From Parasegetibacter sp. NRK P23 (GTDB taxonomy: Bacteria > Bacteroidota > Bacteroidia > Chitinophagales > Chitinophagaceae): a stretch of DNA of 64,000 bases. How positions within the stretch are numbered: the stretch's first letter is position 1; every line of letters begins with the position of its first letter. The stretch covers positions 2,581,784-2,645,783 of the forward strand of contig NZ_JAMDLG010000001.1 in assembly GCF_023721715.1 (NCBI RefSeq), written 5' to 3'. The translations under genes were made by a program, and so were the position numbers. Of the stretch, positions 32,847-41,643 are shown one piece after another. Under the pieces are notes generated by a model. That model was not told the origin of the DNA. It made no database searches and saw only the letters and a program-made list of their open reading frames with translations.

Positions 32847-33557
32847 TCAACGGGTAGGTTCCTGCAAAACGTCTATAAAATCGGCGCTGGCCACTTCCAT
32901 TTTATTGGTCGCTTTATCGATCTGGGATGAAAGTATCCGGTAACCGATGTAAGCCGCCAGTCCAATGATCAGACCCGCCGCGGAAGAGATCATCTTCACA
33001 TAAATACCGCCCGCAATGGTCGAAATCGTGTATTCTCCACTGGAAGCGATGCCGTAGAACAACTGGAACATCCCCACAATGGTACCCAGAAACCCGAACA
33101 GCGGGGCGATATACCCGATCACGGAAAGGATGGCGATGTTTTTCTCCATCTTGTACAGCTCCAGGCGACCGATATTCTCCATACTTCTTTCAATCACATC
33201 AATCGGTTTACCAATGCGCTGGATACCTTTGTCGATGATGCGGGCTACAGAACTGTTTGTGTTCTTGGTCAGGCTCCTGGCGGCGGAAACATTTCCGGAT
33301 ACGATATGATCCCGGATGATGCTCATAAAGTTATCATCGCTCTTTGTTGCCTTGCTGATGAACAGCAAACGCTCTATGAACACATAGATGGCCACTGCCA
33401 GCAGAAGCGCCAGCGGAATCATCAATACACCACCTTTAGACAAAATATCGAACAAACTTTCATTGGTGGCAGGCGCGGTTGTAACAGCGTTATTCACCTG
33501 GCTGAGCGTATCAGCCGTTGTATTGGCGCCAGGCACCTGTAAAAGAAAAATATCCAT
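32847..33557 (-). CDS. ExbB/TolQ/MotA-family proton channel
   Basis: A 236-residue protein with three membrane segments (about 44-66, 142-168, 188-208) and the large cytoplasmic loop between the first two. The family motif region SVIGYIAPLFGFLGTIVGMFQLF and GGIYVKMISSAAGLIIGLAAYIGY are clear. It starts an exbB-exbD pair read leftward. The N-terminal 40 residues (rich in Ala, Thr, Asn) look like a periplasmic tail. Confidence 0.92.
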   Translation of the reverse strand: MDIFLLQVPGANTTADTLSQVNNAVTTAPATNESLFDILSKGGVLMIPLALLLAVAIYVFIERLLFISKATKSDDNFMSIIRDHIVSGNVSAARSLTKNTNSSVARIIDKGIQRIGKPIDVIERSMENIGRLELYKMEKNIAILSVIGYIAPLFGFLGTIVGMFQLFYGIASSGEYTISTIAGGIYVKMISSAAGLIIGLAAYIGYRILSSQIDKATNKMEVASADFIDVLQEPTR

Positions 33558-33690
33558 TCAGTTCTTTTTAATGTTGGTCCGTAAAAGTAAAGATTCACCT
33601 CTATAAACGACCGGGACCCCCAAAAAATTTCCTAACATAATTGTTAAAAGGAGTTGAAAATCAGTTAAAACAACTCAAACTCCTTCATTG

Positions 33691-33698
33691 TATATTTG
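33691..33698 (+). promoter_or_regulatory. TAnnTTTG -7 box next to start codon
   Basis: TATATTTG is followed by CGT and the ATG at 33702. The TTG inside the box is an alternative start codon in frame (33696), but the promoter match explains it better. Confidence 0.5.
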
Positions 33699-33701
33699 CG
33701 T

Positions 33702-34685
33702 ATGCTGTACGATGTTGTAATTGCGGGAGGCGGGCCTATCGGACTCGCCTGCGGATTGGCCGCCAAAGCGGCCGGACTACAATACCTGATCCTGGAAAAA
33801 GGATGCCTGGTCAATTCGCTGTACAACTACCCGCTCAACATGACTTTTTTCTCTACTTCTGAAAAACTTGAGATCGGCGGTGTACCATTTGTATCCAACA
33901 ACGCGAAGCCTACCCGCCCCGAAGCGCTGGAATATTACCGCAGGGTAGCCGTTTCCGCCAGACTGAACATTCAATTACGGGAAAAAGTAACGGGTATCCG
34001 GCAACAAAATGACCACCACATCGTAACAACCGAACACCATGCCTACCACACCAAAAACGTGGTGCTGGCAACAGGCTTCTACGATCTTCCTTATCAAATG
34101 CATGTTCCGGGTGAGGAACTTCCTAAAGTAACGCACTATTACAAGGACCCGCATTTCTATGCCCTTCAGCATGTATTGGTCGTGGGCGCGAACAACTCCG
34201 CCGTTGACGCAGCCCTGGAGACCTGGCGCAAAGGCGCTCAGGTTACCATGGTGATCCGGGAAGGCGAGATTGGTAAAAGAGTAAAATACTGGGCCAAGCC
34301 GGATATCGAGAACAGGATCGCTGAAGGTAGCATACGGGCTTTTTTCCACAGCACCATCGCTGAAATACAAGAAAAGAGCGTGGTGTTGAATACACCGGAA
34401 GGAAGTGTAGAAATCCCCAACGATTATGTGATCGCTATGACGGGTTACCAACCCGATTTTACCCTGTTACAACAAACGGGTATTACACTGAGTGATGATG
34501 AGGTGAAACAACCATCTTATAATCCTGCAACCATGGAAACGAATGTGCCGGGTATCTTCCTGGCGGGCGTGGTGTGCGGGGGATTAAACACCCATGTATG
34601 GTTCATTGAAAATTCAAGGGAACACGCAGATTTGATTGTGCGCGCCATTTTGCGGAAGGAAGATCAGCGCGGAGCACTGCTGTAA
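33702..34685 (+). CDS. ypdA: YpdA-family FAD-dependent oxidoreductase (putative bacillithiol disulfide reductase)
   Basis: A 327-residue thioredoxin-reductase-like flavoprotein. The N-terminal FAD motif VVIAGGGPIGLACGLAAK, the second NADPH motif VLVVGANNSAVDAALETW, VIAMTGYQPDF and the C-terminal GIFLAGVVCGGLNTH fit YpdA. It lacks a CxxC redox pair. In Firmicutes YpdA reduces bacillithiol disulfide; bacillithiol synthesis genes are not in this window. The last 22 bases overlap a convergent OmpA-like remnant. Confidence 0.88.
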   Translation: MLYDVVIAGGGPIGLACGLAAKAAGLQYLILEKGCLVNSLYNYPLNMTFFSTSEKLEIGGVPFVSNNAKPTRPEALEYYRRVAVSARLNIQLREKVTGIRQQNDHHIVTTEHHAYHTKNVVLATGFYDLPYQMHVPGEELPKVTHYYKDPHFYALQHVLVVGANNSAVDAALETWRKGAQVTMVIREGEIGKRVKYWAKPDIENRIAEGSIRAFFHSTIAEIQEKSVVLNTPEGSVEIPNDYVIAMTGYQPDFTLLQQTGITLSDDEVKQPSYNPATMETNVPGIFLAGVVCGGLNTHVWFIENSREHADLIVRAILRKEDQRGALL

Positions 34686-34771
34686 ACATAGATTTCCACC
34701 CTGCGGTTGCGCTGTTTTTCGGCGGATCATTGGTTAATTGAAGCGCAAGAGGAAAATACTCACCCGAAATA
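34664..34771 (-). pseudogene. Remnant of an OmpA-family gene (C-terminal end, frameshifted)
   Basis: Read leftward, the last codons before the TGA at 34664-34666 give SAEKQRNRRVEIYVY, the peptidoglycan-binding end of OmpA-family domains (NRRVEI). Upstream, another frame reads SGEYFPLA...ND, which would continue into it if one base were restored near the NDP/SAEK junction. No longer OmpA frame exists: the rhuM-type coding region begins directly next to it at 34772. The simplest reading is an OmpA gene cut down by insertion or deletion. It overlaps the end of ypdA by 22 bases. Confidence 0.5.
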
Positions 34772-35788
34772 TTATTTTTTCCCAGGTTGTTTTTGAGCCA
34801 ACCTTTTTGCTTCCTTTTCGAAATCACTCACAAAATCATGATCCTGGATAACCCTGAATTTTTCATATTATTTTTCAACAAGTTCCATGGCTACAGCGTG
34901 ACTAACTTTACCGGCATCCTTTAATATCTGGTATTCATTAAACTGCAAAAAGGCATCCAGACGACTGATCCAGTCCGCCATTTTCATTGGTATTTGTCGG
35001 GAAGCCTGCAGTTCGGCAAAGTCCAGGTACATGGTTACAATTCTTTCAAGCTCTTTAATTTCCTTTTCAATAAGATAGTTTTTGGCAATTCCAATATCTG
35101 TTTTCAACACCTTTCCATCAGGGGCATTCTTCCAGGTGGTCAGGCCCATATTCGGTTTATCGGCGTTGGCACGTTCAGCAATAATTTGTGCTGCAGTTTT
35201 CCCGGATATGGCGAAATGCAACTTATTCTGTACCGTTTTGAAAAAAGTTTGGGTGAGCTCCGCATTTTTGTTGTAATCGCTACTGCACTGCTCGTAGATA
35301 TCAGTGATTTTGAGGTAGAAGCGTCGTTCACTGGCACGTATCTCACGAATACGCGCTAAAAGTTCATCAAAATAATCTTTGCCAAAGTATTTACCTTGCT
35401 TAAGTCTCTCATCATCCAGTACAAACCCCTTAATAATGAACTCACGAAGCGTCTTGGTAGCCCATATGCGAAATTGTGTAGCTTGGTAACTGTTGACCCT
35501 ATACCCTATTGCAATAATAGCATCGAGATTATAGTATGAAGTTTTGTATTTTTTCCCATCTGCAGCAGTTGTTTCCAAAATGGAAACAACTTCCTCCTCC
35601 TGCAATTCCCCAGTGTCAAAAATATTGGACAAATGCTTACTGATTGCCGGCACCTTTACACTAAACAACTCAGCCATGCGCTTTTGAGTGAGCCAAAAGG
35701 TTTCATCATTAAAGACAACTTCAATCTTCACATCCCCGGCAAGGGTGCTATAAAAGATGATTGGGAAATGTTGTTGAGCACTGTCCAT
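34772..35788 (-). pseudogene. RhuM-family gene with an in-frame stop codon
   Basis: The N-terminal 306 residues form an apparently intact RhuM protein (FNDETFWLTQKRMAELFSV helix-turn-helix-like start, YNLDAIIAIGYRVNS, FRIWATKTLREFIIKGFVLDDERLK). The stop TAA (34868-34870) comes after MELVEK, but the same frame then reads YEKFRVIQDHDFVSDFEKE and ends at 34772, and this is the normal RhuM C-terminus. One nonsense change therefore removes about 31 residues. RhuM proteins are accessory, often horizontally moved genes of unknown function. The upstream region holds a palindrome at 35803-35823. Confidence 0.75.
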
Positions 35789-35802
35789 AAATTAAAATTG
35801 CG

Positions 35803-35823
35803 CTAAAATACTAAATATTTTAG
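35803..35823. promoter_or_regulatory. Palindrome upstream of the rhuM-type gene
   Basis: CTAAAAT (35803-35809) and ATTTTAG (35817-35823) are inverted copies around a 7-base AT-rich centre, 15 bases before the rhuM-type start. The spacing fits an operator for an autoregulating DNA-binding protein, but AT-rich palindromes arise easily by chance. The 151-base gap to pepT shows nothing else. Confidence 0.3.
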
Positions 35824-35939
35824 TTAACTATCAACTTTATAGGACAATCAAATGGACCTACGCTAAAACTACCGCCAGAAGACCACCAAAAAGAAACTAT
35901 GGTTCCCAAAAGATTACCAGCAGCAGGCAGCCACGCATA

Positions 35940-37193
35940 TCACGAAGGTTGTTTTTCTTCCCAAATCGCCGCCAGGTGCACAATCGTCTCCACACTTTTC
36001 TGCATATCCTGGATGCTCACATATTCATGCTTGCCATGAAAAGCCATCTCGCCGGTGAAGATATTCGGACAAGGCAATCCCATAAACGAAAGGCGTGAGC
36101 CATCCGTTCCGCCCCTGGCACTCATCGGTTTAACATCGATGCCGGCCCGGAGAATGGCCTCGATCGCATAAGCGGATACTTCAGGATGTTGTTGCACAAT
36201 CTCTTTCATGTTCCGGTATTGCTCCTTCACCTCAAAAGAAGCGGTAGCGCCGGGGTATTGCGCCAAAGCCTTGTCAAGACACGCTTTCAGCACGGCTTCA
36301 TGCTCCGCTAATTTCGCGGTAATAAAATCACGTACGATAAAACGCAGCGTAGCTTTCTCAGCGATACCATCAAAATGGATGGGATGAAAAAATCCTTCCC
36401 TTCCTTCTGTCAGTTCAGGTGCAAGTCCATCTTTCGGTAACGCAGACAGGAAAGCGCCCGCGACTTTCAGCGCGTTCACCAGTTTATCTTTCGCGTAACC
36501 GGGATGTGCACTCACCCCGTGAATGGTGATGGTAACACCATCGGCGGAAAAAGTCTCATCTTCATAAGCCCCGCGTTCTCCTGCATCCAGCGTATAACCG
36601 AAGTCGGCACCCAGTTTTTGGAGGTCCACTTTATCCACGCCACGCCCTACTTCTTCGTCTGGCGTAAACAACAAACGGATTTTCCCGTGTTTCACCTGGG
36701 GATGCGTTACCAGATAATGCGCCATATCCATGATGATGGCCACACCCGCTTTGTCGTCAGCGCCCAGCAAAGTGGTGCCGGAAGCGGTAATAATATCTTC
36801 CCCTTTTTTCTCTTTCAGATAAGGATGCGCCTCCGGACTGATCACCTGTGTGGAATCATCCGGCAGTACGATATCGCCGCCATCATAATTCCAGTGGATC
36901 AAAGGTTTCACATTGGCGCCGGTACAATCGGGGGCAGTATCCATGTGCGCGCAAAAACAGATGACGGGCACCTGCTTTTCTGTATTGGAAGGAATAGTCG
37001 CATATACATATCCGTGAGTATCCATTTCAGCATCTTCAATTCCCATTTCCTTTAGTTGCTGTACAAGTACGGCACCAAGGTCCTTTTGTTTTTCGGTAGA
37101 GGGGAAAGAAGAAGAAAACGGATCACTTTGCGTATCTATCTGCACGTAATGGAGGAACCGTTCGGCAACGGTAAAATGATAAGAGGAGAACAT
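35940..37193 (-). CDS. pepT: Peptidase T (tripeptidase)
   Basis: A 417-residue M20B metallopeptidase. The zinc ligands are visible in FCAHMDTAPD (first His/Asp motif), LLGADDKAG (bridging Asp), TPDEEVGRG (general base Glu pair) and the late GEMAFHGKHEYVS His. It removes the N-terminal residue from tripeptides in the cytoplasm. Family length is normal (about 410). Monocistronic; the FKBP gene behind it ends with its own terminator. Confidence 0.95.
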   Translation of the reverse strand: MFSSYHFTVAERFLHYVQIDTQSDPFSSSFPSTEKQKDLGAVLVQQLKEMGIEDAEMDTHGYVYATIPSNTEKQVPVICFCAHMDTAPDCTGANVKPLIHWNYDGGDIVLPDDSTQVISPEAHPYLKEKKGEDIITASGTTLLGADDKAGVAIIMDMAHYLVTHPQVKHGKIRLLFTPDEEVGRGVDKVDLQKLGADFGYTLDAGERGAYEDETFSADGVTITIHGVSAHPGYAKDKLVNALKVAGAFLSALPKDGLAPELTEGREGFFHPIHFDGIAEKATLRFIVRDFITAKLAEHEAVLKACLDKALAQYPGATASFEVKEQYRNMKEIVQQHPEVSAYAIEAILRAGIDVKPMSARGGTDGSRLSFMGLPCPNIFTGEMAFHGKHEYVSIQDMQKSVETIVHLAAIWEEKQPS

Positions 37194-37215
37194 AGGTCAA
37201 CAGGAAAAATGAAAT

Positions 37216-37281
37216 AAAAAAAGGAGAATGATTCCGGAACCGCTTTACGCCATGCGGCGCCAGTTCCCCAAACCATTCTCC
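37216..37281 (-). terminator. Intrinsic terminator after the FKBP gene
   Basis: Read leftward, GGAGAATG (complement of 37274-37281) pairs with CATTCTCC (complement of 37223-37230), and further bases inside can pair; a run of seven T (37216-37222) follows. It starts 12 bases after the FKBP stop codon and precedes pepT. Confidence 0.75.
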
Positions 37282-37293
37282 CCGGAAAAAATA

Positions 37294-37746
37294 TTAAGGC
37301 GTGATAATCAGGGATCCGCCAACGATTTCCACCAGTTCGAGGTCGAACACGAGGTCCTGACCTGCGAGGGGGTGGTTGGCATCCAGTACCACTACTTCTT
37401 CTTTTACTTCTTTGATCACAACGGGGATCACTTGTCCGCCACCGTTGGTCATGTTCAAACGCATTCCAGCCTCGGGATTCATATCGGGCGGGAACTGGTT
37501 CAGCGGGTATTCCACCAGCATATCCGGATTGGCGGGACCATAAGCTTCATCTACCGGAATTTCGATAGTCTTTTTCTCTCCTACAGCCATTCCCATCACA
37601 CCATTATCGAAACCGGCGATCACCATTCCGCTGCCTACTTCAAACTCCAGTGGCTCGCGGCCTTCTGAAGAATCGAATGTAGTACCATCTGTGAGGCGGC
37701 CATGGTAATGCACTTTAACCTTGTCGCCATTTTTTACTTGTTGCAT
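37294..37746 (-). CDS. SlyD-like FKBP-type peptidyl-prolyl isomerase
   Basis: A 150-residue protein with the SlyD plan: N-terminal FKBP half (VKVHYHGRLTDGTTFDSSEGREPLEFEVGSG), an inserted flap chaperone domain (about 65-130, NPDMLVEYPLNQFP), and a returning FKBP strand with DANHPLAGQDLVFDLELVEI. It speeds proline isomerisation and aids folding. The His-rich metal-binding tail of E. coli SlyD is absent. Confidence 0.93.
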   Translation of the reverse strand: MQQVKNGDKVKVHYHGRLTDGTTFDSSEGREPLEFEVGSGMVIAGFDNGVMGMAVGEKKTIEIPVDEAYGPANPDMLVEYPLNQFPPDMNPEAGMRLNMTNGGGQVIPVVIKEVKEEVVVLDANHPLAGQDLVFDLELVEIVGGSLIITP

Positions 37747-37846
37747 GCTAAAAATTTATATTAAACAGGCAGGCAAGGTAACACCATTTCTCCGTTTTTA
37801 GGGAAGATTTGAGTTAATTTTGGCTACACCAGATGAATTTCCCGTT

Positions 37847-39082
37847 ATGTCAAGAGCCATATTCCTTTGCTTAGCCTGCTGCTTTTTTTTAACCGCATCG
37901 CTGCATTCCTGTCGTGTTTCCGCCCAGCCAGCCATCCTTGCGGCCGCCGAAACTCCTGAAAAATACCTGCACCTGCTGAAAAACAAGCGGATAGGTATTT
38001 TCGCCAACCATACCGCCACGGTGGGAAAAGAACACCTGGTGGATGTGTTGAAAAGGAACAATATAAATATAGTCGCCATTTTCGCGCCGGAACACGGTTT
38101 CAGGGGAGATATGGACGCGGGCCAGAAATTCGATACCGCTATTGATCCCCAGACCGGCATCAAAATAGTTTCTTTGTACGGAAAGAAAAGAAGGCCCGAA
38201 GCGGCTGATCTGAAAGACATTGATATAATGGTGTTCGATATCCAGGATGTTGGTGTCCGTTTTTACACCTATATCTCATCGTTGGAAGAATATATGCTTT
38301 CGGCCATCGAGTTCGATAAACCACTGGTGATACTGGACCGCCCCAACCCAAATGGTTTTTATGTGGATGGACCCGTACTGGAAAAGCCCTTTCGCTCCTT
38401 TATTGGCATGCAGCCTGTTCCTGTTGTGTATGGCATGACGATCGGAGAATATGGCAAAATGCTGCTCGGAGAAAAATGGCTGGACTCCTCTATTCTATCT
38501 AAAAAGAAGAAGAATTTTTCGCTTACCGTTGTGCCTTGCAGCGGCTATACCCATCAGAGCAAATACAAGCTTCCCGTTGCCCCCTCCCCCAACCTGCCGG
38601 ATATGACTTCCATTTACCTGTATCCCTCCACCTGCTTTTTTGAAGGTACGGCGCTGAATGAAGGTCGTGGTACAGATAAGGCATTCCAGGTTTTCGGGCA
38701 TCCCGATCTGCCCAAAACCATGTACGCTTACACCCCCGTGAGTCGCCCGGGTGCCGCCAATCCTAAGTTACTGAACCAGCTTTGTTATGGTTGGAACCTG
38801 AGCGGAACACCCGAATCGGCATTGCAGAAAATAAATGGACAGCTTCAGCTGAAATGGCTGCTGGAAGCCTACAGGCTGTTCCCGGAGAAAAAAGATTTCT
38901 TCCTGAAATCTTCCACGCTCAACCCGGCCCCCACCGGTTTGTTTTTCAACAAACTTGCCGGAAACGCGGCTTTAATGGCGCAAATAAAAAATGGCACTTC
39001 AGAAGCCGCCATCCGGAAATCATGGCAACCCGCACTGGATAAATTCAAATCCATCCGCAAAAAGTACCTGATCTATCCCTGA
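37847..39082 (+). CDS. DUF1343 family, NamZ-like exo-beta-N-acetylmuramidase
   Basis: A 411-residue exported protein. A signal peptide (FLCLACCFFLTASLHSC, possibly lipoprotein) precedes the DUF1343 domain with IFAPEHGFRGDMDAGQKF, VFDIQDVGVRFYTYISSLEEYM and LDRPNPNGFYVDGPVLE. The T. forsythia and B. subtilis members (NamZ) remove terminal N-acetylmuramic acid from cell-wall fragments, so a cell-wall recycling role is likely. The frame is open from a TTG at 37820, but that lies in the box TAATTTTG (37815-37822); ATG 37847 starts the signal peptide. Confidence 0.9.
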   Translation: MSRAIFLCLACCFFLTASLHSCRVSAQPAILAAAETPEKYLHLLKNKRIGIFANHTATVGKEHLVDVLKRNNINIVAIFAPEHGFRGDMDAGQKFDTAIDPQTGIKIVSLYGKKRRPEAADLKDIDIMVFDIQDVGVRFYTYISSLEEYMLSAIEFDKPLVILDRPNPNGFYVDGPVLEKPFRSFIGMQPVPVVYGMTIGEYGKMLLGEKWLDSSILSKKKKNFSLTVVPCSGYTHQSKYKLPVAPSPNLPDMTSIYLYPSTCFFEGTALNEGRGTDKAFQVFGHPDLPKTMYAYTPVSRPGAANPKLLNQLCYGWNLSGTPESALQKINGQLQLKWLLEAYRLFPEKKDFFLKSSTLNPAPTGLFFNKLAGNAALMAQIKNGTSEAAIRKSWQPALDKFKSIRKKYLIYP

Positions 39083-39112
39083 CCAACATGCCGGAAAACC
39101 GTTCCCGCAACT

Positions 39113-39120
39113 TAGCTTTG
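39113..39120 (+). promoter_or_regulatory. TAnnTTTG -7 box next to start codon
   Basis: TAGCTTTG ends 4 bases before the ATG at 39125. Confidence 0.5.
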
Positions 39121-39124
39121 TGGT

Positions 39125-40513
39125 ATGAGTCTGGTACCGCAACAACTGGTTCACGCGCTGAGAAATTTGGATGGATTTGATGAAAATGCTTTCCTGGAGG
39201 CCCATGCCGAAGGAAAGCCCCCTGTATCCATCCGGCTGAACCCATTAAAACCTTTTCCGGAAACACTTGCGCCAGCACCTTTCGGGGAACGGGTTCCCTG
39301 GTGTGAAAATGGTTATTACCTCCACGAAAGACCCGCGTTTATATTCGACCCTTTGCTGCACGGTGGCGCGTATTATGTACAGGAAGCCTCTTCCATGTTT
39401 GTTTCCCATGCCCTGAAAACGTGTGGCGCGGAAGCCCCCGGACTGAAAGTACTTGATCTCTGCGCGGCTCCGGGAGGGAAATCCACCCTTATTCAATCCA
39501 TCCTCGCTGAAAATAGTTTACTGGTCAGCAATGAAGTGATCAAAAGCAGGGCCGCCATACTGGAAGAGAACCTCACAAAATGGGGTGGCGCCAATACAGT
39601 AGTAAGCAACAATGATCCGCGCGATTTCCAGAAACTGCAAGGCTTTTTTGACGGTATTGTTGTGGATGCCCCCTGCTCGGGATCAGGCTTGTTCCGCAAA
39701 GATCCCGCGGCGATTGATGAATGGAGCGAGCAGAACGTTGCCCTCTGCAGCCAGCGCCAGCAAAGAATTCTGGCGGATGTATGGCCCGCTTTGAAAGAAG
39801 GCGGATTCCTTATTTACTCCACTTGTTCCTATTCCATCGAAGAGAATGAACACATCACCGACTGGATGTTGGAAGAACTTGGGGGCGAATCTGTACCATT
39901 GGATATTCCTGACAACTGGGGCATCATGGCGGTGCAATCCCCGTTAAAAAACGGATATGGATACCGTTTTTTTCCTGATCGGATAAAAGGAGAAGGTTTC
40001 TATCTTTGTTGCATCACCAAAACAACCGGTTCAGCAAAGCCATCAAGAACACATACCGGCAGGAAAACCACCTCAGTTCCCGCACAGGTATATCAACAGG
40101 TGGCAACTTTGCTCGATAAGGATTTCCGGTTCTCTCTACTACCCGTAGGACAGCAGTACGCCGTGTTGCCTGCAGGTATGGAAGAAGAGATCGCACTACT
40201 ACAATCGGCCCTCTACCTGAAGAAAGCAGGTGTATTGGCAGGTATGCCCTCCCGGAAAGAGTGGATACCTGAACATGCACTTGCCCTGAGCCCGTCGTTA
40301 AGACATGACGTCCCGGAATGGGAACTGACATTGCAGGAAGCATTGACCTACCTCAGGAAGGAAGACATGCAGGCCACGGCTCCCTTCACGGGATGGGGTA
40401 TTGTGAAGTATGGCGGGGTGCCGCTGGGCTGGATAAAAGCGCTATCCAACAGAGTGAATAATTATTACCCTGCAGCATGGCGTATTCTTAAAAAAGCCGA
40501 TGGCCGCTATTGA
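39125..40513 (+). CDS. RsmB/RsmF-type RNA (cytosine-5) methyltransferase
   Basis: A 462-residue m5C methyltransferase of the NOL1/NOP2/Sun family. The SAM motif LDLCAAPGGKSTLIQS and both cysteines of the mechanism, in VDAPCSGSGLFRKDP and YSTCSYSIEENE, are present. A C-terminal pseudouridine-synthase-like/PUA-type region (from about 300, with GWGIVKYGGVPLGW) resembles RsmF, which methylates C1407 of 16S rRNA. Whether this protein shares that exact target is not shown by the sequence. Confidence 0.92.
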   Translation: MSLVPQQLVHALRNLDGFDENAFLEAHAEGKPPVSIRLNPLKPFPETLAPAPFGERVPWCENGYYLHERPAFIFDPLLHGGAYYVQEASSMFVSHALKTCGAEAPGLKVLDLCAAPGGKSTLIQSILAENSLLVSNEVIKSRAAILEENLTKWGGANTVVSNNDPRDFQKLQGFFDGIVVDAPCSGSGLFRKDPAAIDEWSEQNVALCSQRQQRILADVWPALKEGGFLIYSTCSYSIEENEHITDWMLEELGGESVPLDIPDNWGIMAVQSPLKNGYGYRFFPDRIKGEGFYLCCITKTTGSAKPSRTHTGRKTTSVPAQVYQQVATLLDKDFRFSLLPVGQQYAVLPAGMEEEIALLQSALYLKKAGVLAGMPSRKEWIPEHALALSPSLRHDVPEWELTLQEALTYLRKEDMQATAPFTGWGIVKYGGVPLGWIKALSNRVNNYYPAAWRILKKADGRY

Positions 40514-40531
40514 GGTATGATATTTGCGCGG

Positions 40532-40549
40532 TTGCGCTGAGCAGCGCAA
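40532..40549. terminator. Short hairpin after the RNA methyltransferase gene
   Basis: TTGCGCT (40532-40538) and AGCGCAA (40543-40549) pair around GAGC. Only a weak A/T-rich stretch (GAAAATTTTA) follows, so termination may be inefficient. It could also be half of the CGCAA-type repeat family. Confidence 0.35.
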
Positions 40550-40664
40550 AGAAAATTTTAATATACCGTAAAGAACGACTAAGCCCCTGAAGAGCACGAA
40601 AGGGTATTTTAGAAAGAACTTAAACATAATTTGCCCATCTTTGCAGGGCATAAAGTTGAACCGT

Positions 40665-41639
40665 ATGAGGAGAAAAATGATCGTTTTTGGACTTGCCTTA
40701 TTGTTTGCCGCCAGCGTTTCCGCACAAAAGAACCTGGTACAGGGAAGTGGTACCGGTACATTGTACCTGAACCATACTGTAGCGGCCAAAGAAGGACTTT
40801 ACAGCATCGGGAGAATGTACAATATCGCACCGAAAGATCTCGCGGCTTTCAACGGAATGCAGGCAACACAAGGACTTTCCATCGGACAGACCATCAAAAT
40901 ACCGCTGGCTTCTAATTTTTCACAGGACATCAACGCGGCCTCAAAACCAGGCGCCGTCCCCGTTTATTATACGGTGAAAGAAAAAGAAGGCATGTACCGG
41001 GTAAGCCTTAACCACAACAAAGTAACTTATGACGCGCTGAAAAAGTGGAACGGACTACCGGGAGAAACGCTTACAGTGGGGCAACCACTGATCATCGGCT
41101 ATATTACAGGCGCAGGTGACGGTATGGCCGCCGCGAACAACAATGCTCCAGTAAAAACAGAACCTGTTACTACTAACCCCGTGAAGGAGGAAGTGGTGGT
41201 AAAAACAGAAGAGAAAAAGGAAACAGCACCGCCAGTAGTCAAAGAAGAGTCTAAACCCGTCGTAAAAGAAGAAACAAAGCCTGTGGTGAAAACACAGCCT
41301 GTTTATACACCCAAAGGCTCCAGCTATTTCCAACGTGCTTATGAAGATGAAATCCGCTCCGGCAGAACAGTAAAAACCACCACACTCAGTGGCGCCATCT
41401 TCAAAAGCACGAGCGGCTGGCAGGATGGTAAATTTTATATCCTGATGAACAGTGCGCAGCCCGGGACACTGGTGAAGATCACCAATATCGGTTCTAATAA
41501 AACAATCTACGCAAAAGTGCTGGGAGAAGTCCCTGACCTGCGCCAGAACAGTGGGTTGAGCTTCAGGCTCAGCAATGCGGCGGCCGCGGAACTGGGCGTA
41601 AAGGAAGACAGTAAATTCAACGTGGAAATCTCGCAATAA
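40665..41639 (+). CDS. Exported protein with two LysM domains
   Basis: A 324-residue periplasmic protein. A signal peptide (MIVFGLALLFAASVSA) precedes a first LysM (HTVAAKEGLYSIGRMYNIAPKDLAAFN), a second LysM (YTVKEKEGMYRVSLNHNKVTYDALKKWN), a Lys/Glu/Pro/Val-rich linker with repeated KPVVKEE units (about 170-215), and a C-terminal double-psi-barrel-like domain (GTLVKITNIGSNKTIYAKVLGEVPD). It probably binds peptidoglycan; no catalytic domain is visible. Starts at 40665 and 40677 are both possible. The stop lies 4 bases from that of the convergent fmt gene. Confidence 0.88.
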   Translation: MRRKMIVFGLALLFAASVSAQKNLVQGSGTGTLYLNHTVAAKEGLYSIGRMYNIAPKDLAAFNGMQATQGLSIGQTIKIPLASNFSQDINAASKPGAVPVYYTVKEKEGMYRVSLNHNKVTYDALKKWNGLPGETLTVGQPLIIGYITGAGDGMAAANNNAPVKTEPVTTNPVKEEVVVKTEEKKETAPPVVKEESKPVVKEETKPVVKTQPVYTPKGSSYFQRAYEDEIRSGRTVKTTTLSGAIFKSTSGWQDGKFYILMNSAQPGTLVKITNIGSNKTIYAKVLGEVPDLRQNSGLSFRLSNAAAAELGVKEDSKFNVEISQ

Positions 41640-41643
41640 CGCA

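Noticed and set aside
37820-37846. TTG start for the NamZ-like gene
   Set aside because: The TTG is part of a TAATTTTG promoter box; the signal peptide begins at ATG 37847.
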